A stretch of 64,000 nucleotides of DNA, taken from assembly GCA_019057475.1 (NCBI GenBank), contig DXJO01000010.1, positions 355,460 through 419,459 of the forward strand, read 5' to 3'. Below the pieces are notes generated by a model. It saw only the letters and a program-made list of their open reading frames with translations, was not told the DNA's origin and did not search any database. Position numbers and translations under genes: made by a program. How positions within the stretch are numbered: position 1 is the first letter of the stretch; the number at the start of each line of letters is the position of its first letter. Origin of the DNA: Candidatus Thorarchaeota archaeon. GTDB taxonomy: Archaea > Asgardarchaeota > Thorarchaeia > Thorarchaeales > Thorarchaeaceae. Below are positions 1-8,461 of the stretch, piece by piece.

Positions 1-378
1 GACATTGCCTCCTCAGCTAAGCGCCTGATAATAATAATGACCCACGATAAGCGTAAGTTTGTCAAACAATTGGACCATTTCACCAGTCCTGGCCATCTTG
101 AAGGCCCAGGGTCTCGTGAGAAATGGTCGATGGTGGGAGGCGGCCCTGAAGTGGTCATAACTGACATGTGTCAGATGGACTTCGACCCAAAGACCCTGAA
201 GATCAGACTGATGTCGGTGCATCCGGGGTACACTGTACAGGATGTGCTCGATAACGTGATGTTTGACTTGATAATACCGGACGATGTTCCAACGACCGAC
301 GAACCCACTCAGGAACAGATTGACGTTATGCATCGCCTGGATTCACACGGCGTATACTTGGGCAAGGGCGGGAGCTAA
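1..378 (+). CDS. CoA-transferase family I, beta-type subunit (3' end only)
   Basis: The frame is already open at base 1, so the gene begins outside the window and about 125 C-terminal residues are visible. The segment GPGSREKWSMVGGGPEVVIT and the closing part (MSVHPGYTVQDVLDNVMFDL) look like the C-terminal half of glutaconate/3-oxoacid CoA-transferase beta subunits, which move CoA between carboxylic acids in the cytoplasm. An in-frame ATG at 37 is internal. The partner subunit should lie upstream. The HAD gene follows 19 bases later, possibly in the same transcript. The substrate cannot be told from this fragment. Confidence 0.75.
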   Translation, partial: DIASSAKRLIIIMTHDKRKFVKQLDHFTSPGHLEGPGSREKWSMVGGGPEVVITDMCQMDFDPKTLKIRLMSVHPGYTVQDVLDNVMFDLIIPDDVPTTDEPTQEQIDVMHRLDSHGVYLGKGGS

Positions 379-397
379 TTCGGAGACTGCACCTATC

Positions 398-1141
398 GTG
401 ACTTCGCTTGAACTGAGTCAATTTGAGGCGATACTCTTCGATCTTGACTCGACGCTGACACACACAGGCGAATACGCTTTCAAGGCCTGTGAGTGGCTTC
501 TGTCCAAGACCGTAGAGGACACGTCAGATATTCGTGAACCTTACTTCAGATCGCTCTTCTCGAACTACCGGGTTGAGATTGAGCGCATTGTCAACGGAGC
601 ACCATATATCACTCCGACGAAATGCGTGAGGAATGCTCTGAGGAAAAGCCTTGAGGACATTGGGCTTGAGGTCATTAACTCCCTGCTGGACGAAGTCACT
701 GACATGTTCAGGAGGCTTCATGTGGAACTCTCGAAGCCCATGCCTGACACAGAAGGTCTGCTGCAACGTCTTTCTGCGAACGGAATCAAGATGGGTGTGA
801 TAACCAATAGCTTTGTGGGGGATGTCAAAACAATTCTAGGGGGTTTCGATTTGGCGAAGTTCTTCACAGTCTTGGCCGACCCTGGAGACATGAAGGCCTT
901 CAAGCCAATGCCCGAGATATTCGAGTATACCATGGGCGAACTAGAGGTTTCCAAGAACGAAGTGCTGTTTGTTGGTGATGAGTACTATGCAGATATTGTT
1001 GGTGCCGCTCGGGCGGGAATTCCATCTGTCTGGGTAAATATCAGAGGGTCCTCATACGAGAAGAGCTTGACCAAGTATGGCGATGATACCGCACCGCTTC
1101 TTGTGCTTGATGCCCTAGCAGAGCTTGGGAATTGCTTTTGA
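398..1141 (+). CDS. HAD-superfamily hydrolase (phosphatase-like)
   Basis: Predicted 247-residue soluble haloacid-dehalogenase hydrolase, probably a phosphatase for a small phosphorylated metabolite. All four HAD motifs are visible: motif I FDLDST (nucleophile D15 and acid D17), motif II ITNS (residues 135-138), motif III lysine K166 in KAFKP, and motif IV VGDEYYAD (D194). A helical cap lies between motifs I and II, as in subfamily I. The frame stays open upstream into the CoA-transferase gene, but homology starts near this GTG, which has a GGAG 13 bases ahead, so GTG 398 is preferred over the far upstream ATG. Substrate unknown. Confidence 0.85.
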   Translation: MTSLELSQFEAILFDLDSTLTHTGEYAFKACEWLLSKTVEDTSDIREPYFRSLFSNYRVEIERIVNGAPYITPTKCVRNALRKSLEDIGLEVINSLLDEVTDMFRRLHVELSKPMPDTEGLLQRLSANGIKMGVITNSFVGDVKTILGGFDLAKFFTVLADPGDMKAFKPMPEIFEYTMGELEVSKNEVLFVGDEYYADIVGAARAGIPSVWVNIRGSSYEKSLTKYGDDTAPLLVLDALAELGNCF

Positions 1142-1261
1142 CTCTCCCGTTACGCGGTAGCGCGCCTCGTTTAGCTCAATTTGAGTCGCGTTAGACGAAC
1201 AATACATATTAGCAACTCACGAGAACGGAGTCCTGTAAGCACGAAAGGAGCTGCATGCAAC

Positions 1262-1708
1262 TTGAGCGGCGAAAATGACGAAACGGGCCCACTCCGAGCG
1301 CGTTCGGACCTCATTGACATACTAAGTAGTGATCCTAAGAACACCGACGCCCTAGTCACAATCATTGAAAACGAGCTGAAGGACATCAAGGACGGTGATG
1401 TTGTTGACAAGATTTCAGCTGCAGTAGCTAGCGCCGCTGATCGGACTGATATAGGCTCGAAAGCACGTGATAATCTCCTGTTCTGGCTGACGGAAACAAG
1501 CCCAGATGTTAGACAAATGATCATGGTGCAAACGATTGAGCATCTCTTGCAGAACCCCGAATGTCGCAAGCCAACTCTTTCAGCCCTTGCCAAAGTGTCA
1601 TCCAAAGAAAATGTCAAACTAGTGCTTGATTGGCATGACCGTGGAATTTTGACACTCAATCAGGCAGTCTTTGTTTTACTCTATCCTGATTCATCCAAGT
1701 TGGGTTAG
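1262..1708 (+). CDS. Hypothetical helical protein
   Basis: Not recognised. About 148 residues from a TTG start with GGAG 11 bases upstream; the frame can be extended to 1181, but that stretch is low in coding character. The protein is predicted mostly helical with repeated short amphipathic segments (LIDILSSDPKNTDALVTIIE, then ARDNLLFWLTE, then MVQTIEHLLQNPE), suggestive of HEAT-like or other alpha-solenoid packing. There is no signal peptide, membrane segment or metal motif. It stands alone between the HAD gene and a convergent TPR gene, so context says little. Confidence 0.55.
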   Translation: MSGENDETGPLRARSDLIDILSSDPKNTDALVTIIENELKDIKDGDVVDKISAAVASAADRTDIGSKARDNLLFWLTETSPDVRQMIMVQTIEHLLQNPECRKPTLSALAKVSSKENVKLVLDWHDRGILTLNQAVFVLLYPDSSKLG

Positions 1709-1729
1709 GTGCGTTAAGAGGCCCTACTC

Positions 1730-2002
1730 CTACACTGTGATATCGGGTAGGAACTTTCGGACATGCTTCTCCCAGGCCGGTTTCAGTTCGAGAGTTTTCT
1801 TGGCGCAGGCAATTGCCTCATCCTTCTGCCCCAGTCGATGATGTAACTGCGCCTTGTAGAACCATGCTTTCTCGAAGCTTGGATTGAGTTTTATGGCCTC
1901 TTCATACGCCTTTAGAGCACCTTCCGAGTCGCCAGCTTTTTCTCGAATCTTTGCTTCTCCGAACCAATCGTACTCTGTATAATCTCCGGGTTCGATGGAC
2001 AT
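1730..2002 (-). CDS. Small TPR-repeat protein
   Basis: A 90-residue soluble protein with about two tetratricopeptide repeats. The segment AGDSEGALKAYEEAIKLNPS followed by WFYKAQLHHRLGQKDEAIA shows the canonical TPR spacing of W/Y, L, G, A and P. TPRs are protein-protein interaction scaffolds; no catalytic domain is attached. It is convergent with the hypothetical gene ending at 1708. It resembles two other short TPR genes on this strand (5902-6170 and 7191-7538), so this part of the chromosome carries a scattered family. Confidence 0.8.
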   Translation of the reverse strand: MSIEPGDYTEYDWFGEAKIREKAGDSEGALKAYEEAIKLNPSFEKAWFYKAQLHHRLGQKDEAIACAKKTLELKPAWEKHVRKFLPDITV

Positions 2003-2150
2003 TGCTTAGAACACCTACTTTGTGTTTCCTATGCCATTCACCCTAATAAATCAAGAGCCAAGCATCGGGAGTCAGTTGAGAAAACCAAATAGGGAGTTGC
2101 CATACATTTCTTGAGTGGTATGGATAGTACGGATTGCGAAGGAGTACCCG

Positions 2151-2648
2151 GTGTCAATAGCCATAGCATCTGTAACTCTTCCATTGCCAATAGGCCTTGT
2201 TGAATGGCATCATCTCCTTATTGACACAATCAGCGATACCAGCTACTACTTCGTTTAGGGTGGATATAGTGTTCGATACAATCGGTTTGGCTTCTATTAT
2301 TCCACTGGCTTCGGTCCAATCAACTATAAGGCGTCGGTTGCCCTTGCCATCATTTGGGTGGCCATCGCAGCTGTTCTGATTGCTAGCAACCTTGCGCTTT
2401 CCAGACAGATGCTATCTGTTCGGACAAATTTCATCATTGCGTTCCTATGTCTGCTGGCTCAAATCGTTGTCCCGATTGTCGTCATGATGGCTCTCTCTCC
2501 AAACTTCGCGATGACCTTTGCTGCACCGCTACCAGTTCCCAGTATTCTGCAAATGGTCTGCTACTCGGCTATGCGTTTTTTCTCGAAAGGTCAAAGCTCC
2601 AGCCCTCAACCACTCCCTGACGTCGGCATAACAATCGAAAGGCTTTAA
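2151..2648 (+). pseudogene. Membrane protein frame interrupted by an in-frame TAG
   Basis: One frame runs from a GTG at 2151 (GGAG six bases upstream) to TAA at 2646 with a single TAG at 2256-2258. Before the TAG it reads a hydrophobic segment followed by LIDTISDTSYYFV. After it come GGYSVRYNRFGFYYSTGFGP and two strong membrane segments (SVALAIIWVAIAAVLIASN and FIIAFLCLLAQIVVPIVVMM). Because protein-like sequence continues on both sides in the same frame, this looks like one three-TM protein of about 165 codons that is either a nonsense-mutated pseudogene, a sequencing error, or read through at UAG. Family not recognised. Confidence 0.45.
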
Positions 2649-2650
2649 AT
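2642..2650 (+). promoter_or_regulatory. TATA-like box upstream of the mutase operon
   Basis: GCTTTAAAT lies 48 bases before the TTG start at 2698, a plausible archaeal TATA position for a transcript with a leader of about 25 bases. It overlaps the stop codon of the preceding membrane-protein frame. Confidence 0.4.
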
Positions 2651-2697
2651 CGTCACTAGGGACTCATCGCTATCTGACTACCAACAGAGGGAGTCCA

Positions 2698-3099
2698 TTG
2701 AGTTCATCAAAGAAAATACGTGTACTGGTTGCCAAACCCGGTCTTGATGGGCACGATCGCGGCGCGAAGATTGTTGCCAGGGCATTGCGGGACGCCGGGA
2801 TGGAAGTCATCTATACCGGCCTTCGGCAGACACCGGAGATGATTGTCGAAGCGGCAATTTCTGAAGATGTCAATGTAATAGGAATGAGTATTCTGTCCGG
2901 CGCACACAATGCTCTCTTCCCGAAGGTCATAGATCTTTTGAAGGCCGAAGGCGTTGATAACATCCTTGTAATCGGCGGAGGAATCATACCCCAAGACGAT
3001 GTTCCCGCGCTCAAAGCCGCCGGCATCGCAGAGGTATTCGGTCCAGGTACTCCTCTGGCAGAAATAGTGGGATACATCGAGTCTAACGTCAAGTTGTAA
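2698..3099 (+). CDS. mcmA2: Methylmalonyl-CoA mutase, B12-binding (C-terminal) subunit
   Basis: A 133-residue stand-alone cobalamin-binding subunit of methylmalonyl-CoA mutase, which interconverts (R)-methylmalonyl-CoA and succinyl-CoA. The B12 lower-ligand motif D-x-H-x-x-G is present as D17-G-H19-D-R-G22, followed by the Rossmann-like parts SILSGAHN and VIGGGIIP that line the nucleotide tail of the cofactor. Archaeal mutases commonly split the catalytic and B12 domains into two genes, and the catalytic half is at 4095. Start is TTG 2698, placed by N-terminal homology. It heads a three-gene operon with meaB and mcmA1 at short spacings. Confidence 0.93.
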   Translation: MSSSKKIRVLVAKPGLDGHDRGAKIVARALRDAGMEVIYTGLRQTPEMIVEAAISEDVNVIGMSILSGAHNALFPKVIDLLKAEGVDNILVIGGGIIPQDDVPALKAAGIAEVFGPGTPLAEIVGYIESNVKL

Positions 3100-3124
3100 T
3101 CGACCTTCCGAGAGGACAAATGCC

Positions 3125-4084
3125 TTGCCGGCGACAAAACTTGTGAAAGGGGTTCTCAAGGGGAACAGGCGAGACCTGGCTCGACTAATCACACTGATAG
3201 AAAATGAGCACTCCTCAGCGGCAACCGCGCTCAGCATGCTCTACAAGCATACTGGCAATGCTCACATTGTGGGAGTGACAGGACCTCCAGGCTCAGGCAA
3301 GAGCACATTGGTGACCAGGATTACTGCTAAGTATCGAAAGAGAAGCAAAACTATCGGAATTGTGTGTGTTGACCCTTCGAGTCCATTCACCGGCGGTGCA
3401 CTGCTCGGGGATAGGATTCGGATGCAGGAACACAGCCTCGATAAGGACGTCTATGTGCGGAGCATGAGTACTAGAGGTCACCTCGGTGGTCTAGCTCGGG
3501 CTACATCGGACGCAGTGCGTGTCATGGACGCCTTTGGCAAGGACATAGTCATTGTGGAAACAGTGGGCGCTGGTCAGTCTGAGGTCCAAGTTGTTGAGGT
3601 TGCACATACAGTTATTGTGGTAGATGTCCCAGGGGCAGGGGACGACATTCAGGCCATCAAAGCGGGCATCATGGAAATTGCAGACATCTTTGTCGTCAAC
3701 AAGGCTGACTATCCGGGGGCTGATAAGAAGGTCACTGAGATCAACGCAATGCTCGATCTCGATTCTCGAGAGCGGAGTTGGCGACCCCCGGTATTGGTTA
3801 CCAATGCGCTCACTGGGGATGGCATTCCGGAACTTGTAGATATGATAGGCAAGCACATGTCCTATCTGCAAGAGACCGGTCTCTTGAAGCAGAAGGGGCT
3901 TCAACGCAGCCGTGATGAGCTTGAACAGATAATGGAATACAAGCTGACCAAAGAGCTCTTCACAAGGCTCCGGGGTACTCCAGAGTACGAACAGGCAATC
4001 AAGAAGATAGCTGGAAGAAATGATGACCCGTACTCGGTTGCAGAGCGACTAATTGCTGAGTTTTTGACCAGTGTTAGGGGGTAG
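3125..4084 (+). CDS. meaB: MeaB/ArgK-type G3E GTPase, mutase chaperone
   Basis: A 319-residue P-loop GTPase that loads and protects the adenosylcobalamin cofactor of methylmalonyl-CoA mutase. The Walker A motif GPPGSGKST is at residues 53-61. The family signatures VDPSSPFTGGALLGDRIRM, ETVGAGQSE and the NKAD base-recognition motif follow in order, with a C-terminal helical dimerisation tail. The start is TTG 3125 with GAGAGGA about ten bases upstream; the ATG at 3120 is in another frame and stops after eight codons. Its place between the two mutase subunits supports the assignment. Confidence 0.93.
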   Translation: MPATKLVKGVLKGNRRDLARLITLIENEHSSAATALSMLYKHTGNAHIVGVTGPPGSGKSTLVTRITAKYRKRSKTIGIVCVDPSSPFTGGALLGDRIRMQEHSLDKDVYVRSMSTRGHLGGLARATSDAVRVMDAFGKDIVIVETVGAGQSEVQVVEVAHTVIVVDVPGAGDDIQAIKAGIMEIADIFVVNKADYPGADKKVTEINAMLDLDSRERSWRPPVLVTNALTGDGIPELVDMIGKHMSYLQETGLLKQKGLQRSRDELEQIMEYKLTKELFTRLRGTPEYEQAIKKIAGRNDDPYSVAERLIAEFLTSVRG

Positions 4085-4094
4085 GTGAAAAATA

Positions 4095-5768
4095 ATGGGA
4101 TCTGAAAAGGGTCTCCGCAAGATAATCAAGGAATGGGAAGAGGGTCCTGTCGCAAAGACACTGGCCAAGTTTCCCGAGAGGAAAGAGCAATTTGAGACCC
4201 TCTCAGGAATACCGGTGGACCGCCTGTATAGCCCCTCTGAGAAGGCGCTGAAGGATTATGGACCGGAGCTGGGTTTTCCCGGCATGTTTCCTTTTACGCG
4301 CGGTGTTCAGCCTACGATGTATCGTGGACGCTTTTGGACGATGCGCCAATACAGTGGCTTTGCCACCGCGAAGGAAACGAACGAGCGCTTCAAGTTCCTG
4401 CTTGATCAGGGGCAAACTGGTCTCTCTATCGCCTTCGACCTTCCAACTCAGATAGGCTATGACTCTGACAATCCTCTCGCCCAAGGTGAGGTTGGTAAGG
4501 TCGGAGTGGCAATCGACTCTCTGGCAGACATGGAGTTGTTATTCGATGGAATCCCCCTAGACAAGGTCAGCACATCTATGACGATCAACGCTCCTGCAGC
4601 TATTCTCCTAGCAATGTATATCGCCGTAGGTGAGAAGCAAGGAGTGCCCATGAACAAGCTTCGCGGGACAATTCAGAACGATATTCTAAAGGAATACGTT
4701 GCCCGCGGGACATGGGTGTTTGGCCCGAATCCCTCCATGAGGATAACCACAGACATAATGGAATACTGTGCGAAGAATCTCCCTCTATGGAACCCCCTCT
4801 CCATATCAGGATACCACATTAGAGAGGCAGGCTCGACAGCAATCCAAGAGATAGCATTCACCCTACTCAACGGGATGGCATATGTTCAGGCAGGAGTCGA
4901 TAGTGGTCTGGATGTAGACAGTTTTGCACCTCGACTCTCATTCTTCTTTAGCGCCCACAATGACATTCTTGAGGAGGTGGCAAAGTTCAGGGCGGCACGA
5001 AGGATGTGGGCACGTTTAATGAGAGAAAGAATAGGGGCAAAGGATCCGCGTTCATGGAAATTGCGTTTTCATACTCAGACTGCTGGTTGTTCGCTGACCG
5101 CTCAACAACCCGTGAATAATGTTGTTCGTGTGGCCTATCAAGCACTTGCTGCAATCCTAGGAGGTACGCAATCACTACATACAAACAGCATGGATGAAGC
5201 ACTTTGCTTGCCAACAGAAGATGCAGTTCGAGTTGCATTGCGTACTCAACAGATTCTTGCTCATGAGAGTGGCATTGTAAACACGATTGACCCGTTGGGA
5301 GGGTCGTATTATGTCGAATCTCTCACCAACCAGCTAGAAGAGAAGGCGTACAAGTACTTCGACCAAGTCGAGTCAATGGGTGGAGTGATTCGAGCCATCG
5401 AGAAGGGGTTCTTCCAGCGTGAGATTGCGGAATCTGCATACAAGTATCAGCTTGAGATTGACGCTGAGCAAAGAACGGTTGTTGGCGTCAATGATTTCAT
5501 CATTGAAGGCGAGGAGCTGAAATTACCCGTATTGCAGGTCGATAAGGAAATAGAGTGTCATCAGGTTGAGAGAGTCAAACTTGGTCGAAGAAAACGTGAC
5601 AATAAGAAAGTCCTCGAATACTTGGATGATTTGAGAAAGGTTTCAAAAGGCACCGAGAATGTAATGCCATCTGTCTTGAAGGCAGTAAGGGCACATGCCA
5701 CTGTTGGCGAGATAATGCATGTGTGGCGTGAAGTCTATGGTGAATGGAACCAGCCCAAGGTCCTCTAG
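4095..5768 (+). CDS. mcmA1: Methylmalonyl-CoA mutase, catalytic (N-terminal) subunit
   Basis: A 557-residue TIM-barrel subunit of adenosylcobalamin-dependent methylmalonyl-CoA mutase, of normal length. Family hallmarks are [20 protein letters not shown] near residue 65, [72 protein letters not shown] and [10 protein letters not shown]. The N-terminal CoA-binding helix and barrel are intact, unlike the fragment at 49949. It lacks its own B12 domain, supplied by the gene at 2698. The ATG start lies 11 bases after meaB. Together with epimerase and carboxylase on the right flank it forms the propionyl-CoA to succinyl-CoA route. Confidence 0.95.
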   Translation: MGSEKGLRKIIKEWEEGPVAKTLAKFPERKEQFETLSGIPVDRLYSPSEKALKDYGPELGFPGMFPFTRGVQPTMYRGRFWTMRQYSGFATAKETNERFKFLLDQGQTGLSIAFDLPTQIGYDSDNPLAQGEVGKVGVAIDSLADMELLFDGIPLDKVSTSMTINAPAAILLAMYIAVGEKQGVPMNKLRGTIQNDILKEYVARGTWVFGPNPSMRITTDIMEYCAKNLPLWNPLSISGYHIREAGSTAIQEIAFTLLNGMAYVQAGVDSGLDVDSFAPRLSFFFSAHNDILEEVAKFRAARRMWARLMRERIGAKDPRSWKLRFHTQTAGCSLTAQQPVNNVVRVAYQALAAILGGTQSLHTNSMDEALCLPTEDAVRVALRTQQILAHESGIVNTIDPLGGSYYVESLTNQLEEKAYKYFDQVESMGGVIRAIEKGFFQREIAESAYKYQLEIDAEQRTVVGVNDFIIEGEELKLPVLQVDKEIECHQVERVKLGRRKRDNKKVLEYLDDLRKVSKGTENVMPSVLKAVRAHATVGEIMHVWREVYGEWNQPKVL

Positions 5769-5901
5769 CTTCGAAGATGGCAGAACAACAGCAGTCTGCA
5801 GCCTATCATCCGAGTCCAAAGCAAAGACCTCCGGCTCGATTCCCAGTTCGAAGGCTATGTCAGCGAGCTTATCCGTTCCACACTGCGCTCCTGAGGATGT
5901 G

Positions 5902-6170
5902 TTAGGCGGTCTCGCAGAAGAAACACTTCTTCCATTCTGCAATAAAGAACAGCCACACCTCCGGTACGGTGTCAACGCCCGAAAGCACTGATGGGCGAGA
6001 TTCGCCACACTGTTTACAACTCCAAGGTTGTACCATGCTGAAGCATTGTCAGGCTCAATCTCTGCTGTCATGCGGTATGCTTGCTCTGCCTTTGGGTGTC
6101 TTCCCTGCTTGTGGAGTTCGAATCCAAGATTACACCATTCGTCGGCGTCGTTAGGCTGAATACCTATCAC
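5902..6170 (-). pseudogene. TPR protein with zinc-ribbon tail in a shifted frame
   Basis: The frame starting at 6170 encodes clear TPR sequence (NLGFELHKQGRHPKAEQAYR, then ASAWYNLGVV). It then loses protein character and runs on antisense into the mutase 3' end, stopping only at 5643. In the overlapping frame from 6036 a compact 44-residue peptide reads a zinc ribbon: C7-x2-C10 (SCKQCGES) and C38-x2-C41 (KKCFFCE), ending at TAA 5902. The simplest reading is a TPR plus zinc-ribbon protein split by a frameshift near 6025, either real decay or a sequencing error. The TPR part resembles the small TPR genes nearby. Confidence 0.45.
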
Positions 6171-6286
6171 CGATGATTGACTCCATTATGAAATTGATAA
6201 GTTTGATTGGCATGAAGAACGCAAACGATTGTAAGCAGGCATGCAGGCGTAGTTGTCTTAAGGAAGAAACGATGATGTGGGTTTAG

Positions 6287-6982
6287 GTGGTTCCAGTGTC
6301 CGAAAAGGATGAAGTGAACTCGAAAGCTGAAGATTCACCCCTTGGGAGCGTGTTCGAAACTCTAGGTGTTGAGTTCACTGTCATTGACCTAAACTGGTCC
6401 CCCGAAGAGGAATCAGACTGGGTCCCAGAGGATGAAGAGGAAACTGAAGACGCAGAAGCTGAGGACGAAGAGGAGAGCGAAGACGCAGAAGTCGAAGAAG
6501 AAAGCGAGTTGGATGATGAACGGGAACAAATGGACCCTAATCAACTCCTCCTGCACACACTCGCAACTATGTCCATGAGTGCAATCGAGGACTTGGACCA
6601 CGACGAGCCGTACGAAAAGGTTCAGTGGATTGAAGACCTTGCGGAGCGATACCTGTGCCTTATTCCGACACAGATCCACCCTGTTGGCACTGGCTCCGGG
6701 ATGTACTTGCGCTTCTGGGGATACCTCTGTGAGTTCGACCCTGAGACAGAGTCAGTCAGCGGCAGGAGGGTGACAATGTCAATCCCCTCAAAGTTAAGGA
6801 AGCAGATGGGAGCAGACCCTGAGAGCTTCTCGATGAAGGCGGACCCTGTCGATGACGCGGTCGTGTTCATGATAATCACGCAATACTACGGTCGAGAAGA
6901 GTTCGAGGTAGATGGGCAGAAGAGGAGTGCCCACAAGTTCGGAGCAATAAACCTCGTGGAGGGTCATTGGTCTGAAGACTAG
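6287..6982 (+). CDS. Acidic-linker protein of unknown function
   Basis: Not recognised. A 231-residue soluble protein starting at GTG 6287 (GTG 6296 has a better placed AGGTGG). Residues 39-80 are almost entirely Glu/Asp with scattered Ala and Ser, a disordered acidic stretch. The remaining C-terminal two thirds look folded (SAIEDLDHDEPYEKVQWIED, YLRFWGYLCEFDPE, RRVTMSIPSKLRKQMGADPE), with mixed strands and helices and no cysteine motif. The acidic block could mimic nucleic acid or act as a chaperone-like tail. It is flanked by leftward TPR genes and appears monocistronic. Confidence 0.6.
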   Translation: MVPVSEKDEVNSKAEDSPLGSVFETLGVEFTVIDLNWSPEEESDWVPEDEEETEDAEAEDEEESEDAEVEEESELDDEREQMDPNQLLLHTLATMSMSAIEDLDHDEPYEKVQWIEDLAERYLCLIPTQIHPVGTGSGMYLRFWGYLCEFDPETESVSGRRVTMSIPSKLRKQMGADPESFSMKADPVDDAVVFMIITQYYGREEFEVDGQKRSAHKFGAINLVEGHWSED

Positions 6983-7190
6983 TTCAATGATTTGCAGTAT
7001 CTTCGTTATCCTTCTACCCTTTGGATGATGTCAAAGGTCTTCCGTTCCACAACAGACCATTGAACTTCTCGAAGATGTCAACAGCGTGCAGACAGAGTGC
7101 GAGGGTGGCGGGCATAGTAAATAGGGCTATTCTAACGAAACAGGTACGTCAGTATTGCTCCACCACCACAACGCATAGGTCTTTCCGATG

Positions 7191-7538
7191 TCACTGAATA
7201 ATCTTTCGGAGGTCCCCTGCAGACTGGGAACAACGACTGCACTTCAGGGCGTGTGCCCAGCACCACATGAAGGCAGCATCCTCAGACCTGCCTGTCTTGT
7301 CATAGATCAACGCAAGATGAACAAGCGCGTCTGGATTGAGGGCTTCCAACTCCAGTGACTTCACAAGAGCCTCCTCCGCCTTCTCCAGCTTGCCGTGCGA
7401 CCTCAGGAACGTTCCAAGGTAGTACCATGCCTGTGCATCCTCAGGTGCGTATTCAATGCGTTCTCTTATCATCCTCTCGAACTCGCTCATAGGCTGAAGT
7501 TCGAGAGAGTGAGTTCCAGTCCTATCAGAGATTGCCAT
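7191..7538 (-). CDS. TPR-repeat protein downstream of ThiF-like gene
   Basis: A 115-residue protein with about two TPR motifs (AQAWYYLGTFLRSHGKLEKA and NPDALVHLALIYDKTGRSED), then a short tail containing KCSRC, which could be half of a metal site. The start lies ten bases after the stop of the ThiF-like gene at 7549, so it probably closes the GH3/ThiF/TPR operon. A TPR scaffold could present substrate or partner proteins to those two adenylating enzymes. That role is inferred from position only. Confidence 0.75.
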   Translation of the reverse strand: MAISDRTGTHSLELQPMSEFERMIRERIEYAPEDAQAWYYLGTFLRSHGKLEKAEEALVKSLELEALNPDALVHLALIYDKTGRSEDAAFMWCWAHALKCSRCSQSAGDLRKIIQ

Positions 7539-7548
7539 GTTGCTCCTC

Positions 7549-8460
7549 TCACTGATTCTCCTTTGACAGTACCCCCACCGCTCTCCTGACCAACCAACGC
7601 TTCTTGGGGCCGGTCACACTCATCCTTGTGCCCAACAGGTCGATGTGAAGAGTGGTCGGCACCACAGGGATGCTCCCCTTGTCGAAGAGATATCCATAGA
7701 CTGCCGTGCTTACTAAGGCAGCATTGAGCCTGCAGGCTGCTGCTACTGATGGGGGTGTGCCCTGTTTTGCCCGCCTTTTGCCCAACTGGATGTCTATTCC
7801 GGTTGGTCGGGCAGACAGGAAGTTCACAGCGTAGCGTTCAATGAATCTCTGCCACTCCTCTGAATCGGGGTCCTCAGGTATCTCTCCAAAGAACTCTCTG
7901 AAGGATGGACTCCTTTCAGGGTCGAAGATGGCAATGCCAGCGCCCCACCCAATGACGGGACAGGTGAACACCGGAATGCCTTTCTCCCGTGCAAGGTCGA
8001 ACATCCTCTCTCTCAGGTGCATCACAGAGACATCGAGCCCGTCAATGACGATGTCTGCGCCATCTACGAACTCCTCCACGTTGTCCCATGTGACACCGTC
8101 AACGTAGGCTCTAACATCCGCATCCGGATTGATCTCAAGAATCTCCTGAGCAATCACATCTGCCTTGTTACGGAACATAGTGGACATCCTAGCACCGAGC
8201 TGACGGTTGAAGTTAGAGACCTCGAACACATCGGGGTCTGCAATCCTGAAGTGTTGAAAGCCCATTTGGGCAAGGGTGATGGTGACATCCGAGTTACCAC
8301 CGACCCCAGCCTGAGCAATCACAACCCTGGATATCATCTGCTGCTCCACAGACGTGACTATCCCTGTGTTCCGGTCTGTCATCCTTAGGTAGTGGTCGTC
8401 AACTGCATGGAACTCGGGGAGGACACCATCCCACCACTTTGGCTCTGCATCTGACGACAT
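7549..8460 (-). CDS. ThiF/MoeB/E1-like adenylyltransferase
   Basis: A 303-residue member of the ThiF/E1 superfamily, whose members use ATP to adenylate a C-terminal carboxylate (ubiquitin-like proteins, peptides). The nucleotide loop is AQAGVGGNSDVTITLAQMGF, followed by DPDVFEVSNFNRQ, which matches the usual D-x-D-x-(V/I)-x-x-SNLNRQ motif with its Mg and ATP-contacting Asn and Arg, and later DIVIDGLD. I see no obvious catalytic-cysteine crossover loop or zinc CxxC pairs, so it resembles the E1-like enzymes of natural-product or tailoring systems more than canonical E1s. Its start abuts the stop of the GH3-like gene, so the two are co-expressed. Confidence 0.8.
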   Translation of the reverse strand: MSSDAEPKWWDGVLPEFHAVDDHYLRMTDRNTGIVTSVEQQMISRVVIAQAGVGGNSDVTITLAQMGFQHFRIADPDVFEVSNFNRQLGARMSTMFRNKADVIAQEILEINPDADVRAYVDGVTWDNVEEFVDGADIVIDGLDVSVMHLRERMFDLAREKGIPVFTCPVIGWGAGIAIFDPERSPSFREFFGEIPEDPDSEEWQRFIERYAVNFLSARPTGIDIQLGKRRAKQGTPPSVAAACRLNAALVSTAVYGYLFDKGSIPVVPTTLHIDLLGTRMSVTGPKKRWLVRRAVGVLSKENQ

Positions 8461-8461
8461 C

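Noticed and set aside
5643-5901. Extension of the leftward TPR frame into the mutase 3' end
   Set aside because: This part is antisense to conserved mutase sequence and has no protein-like pattern; it is readthrough of an open frame.
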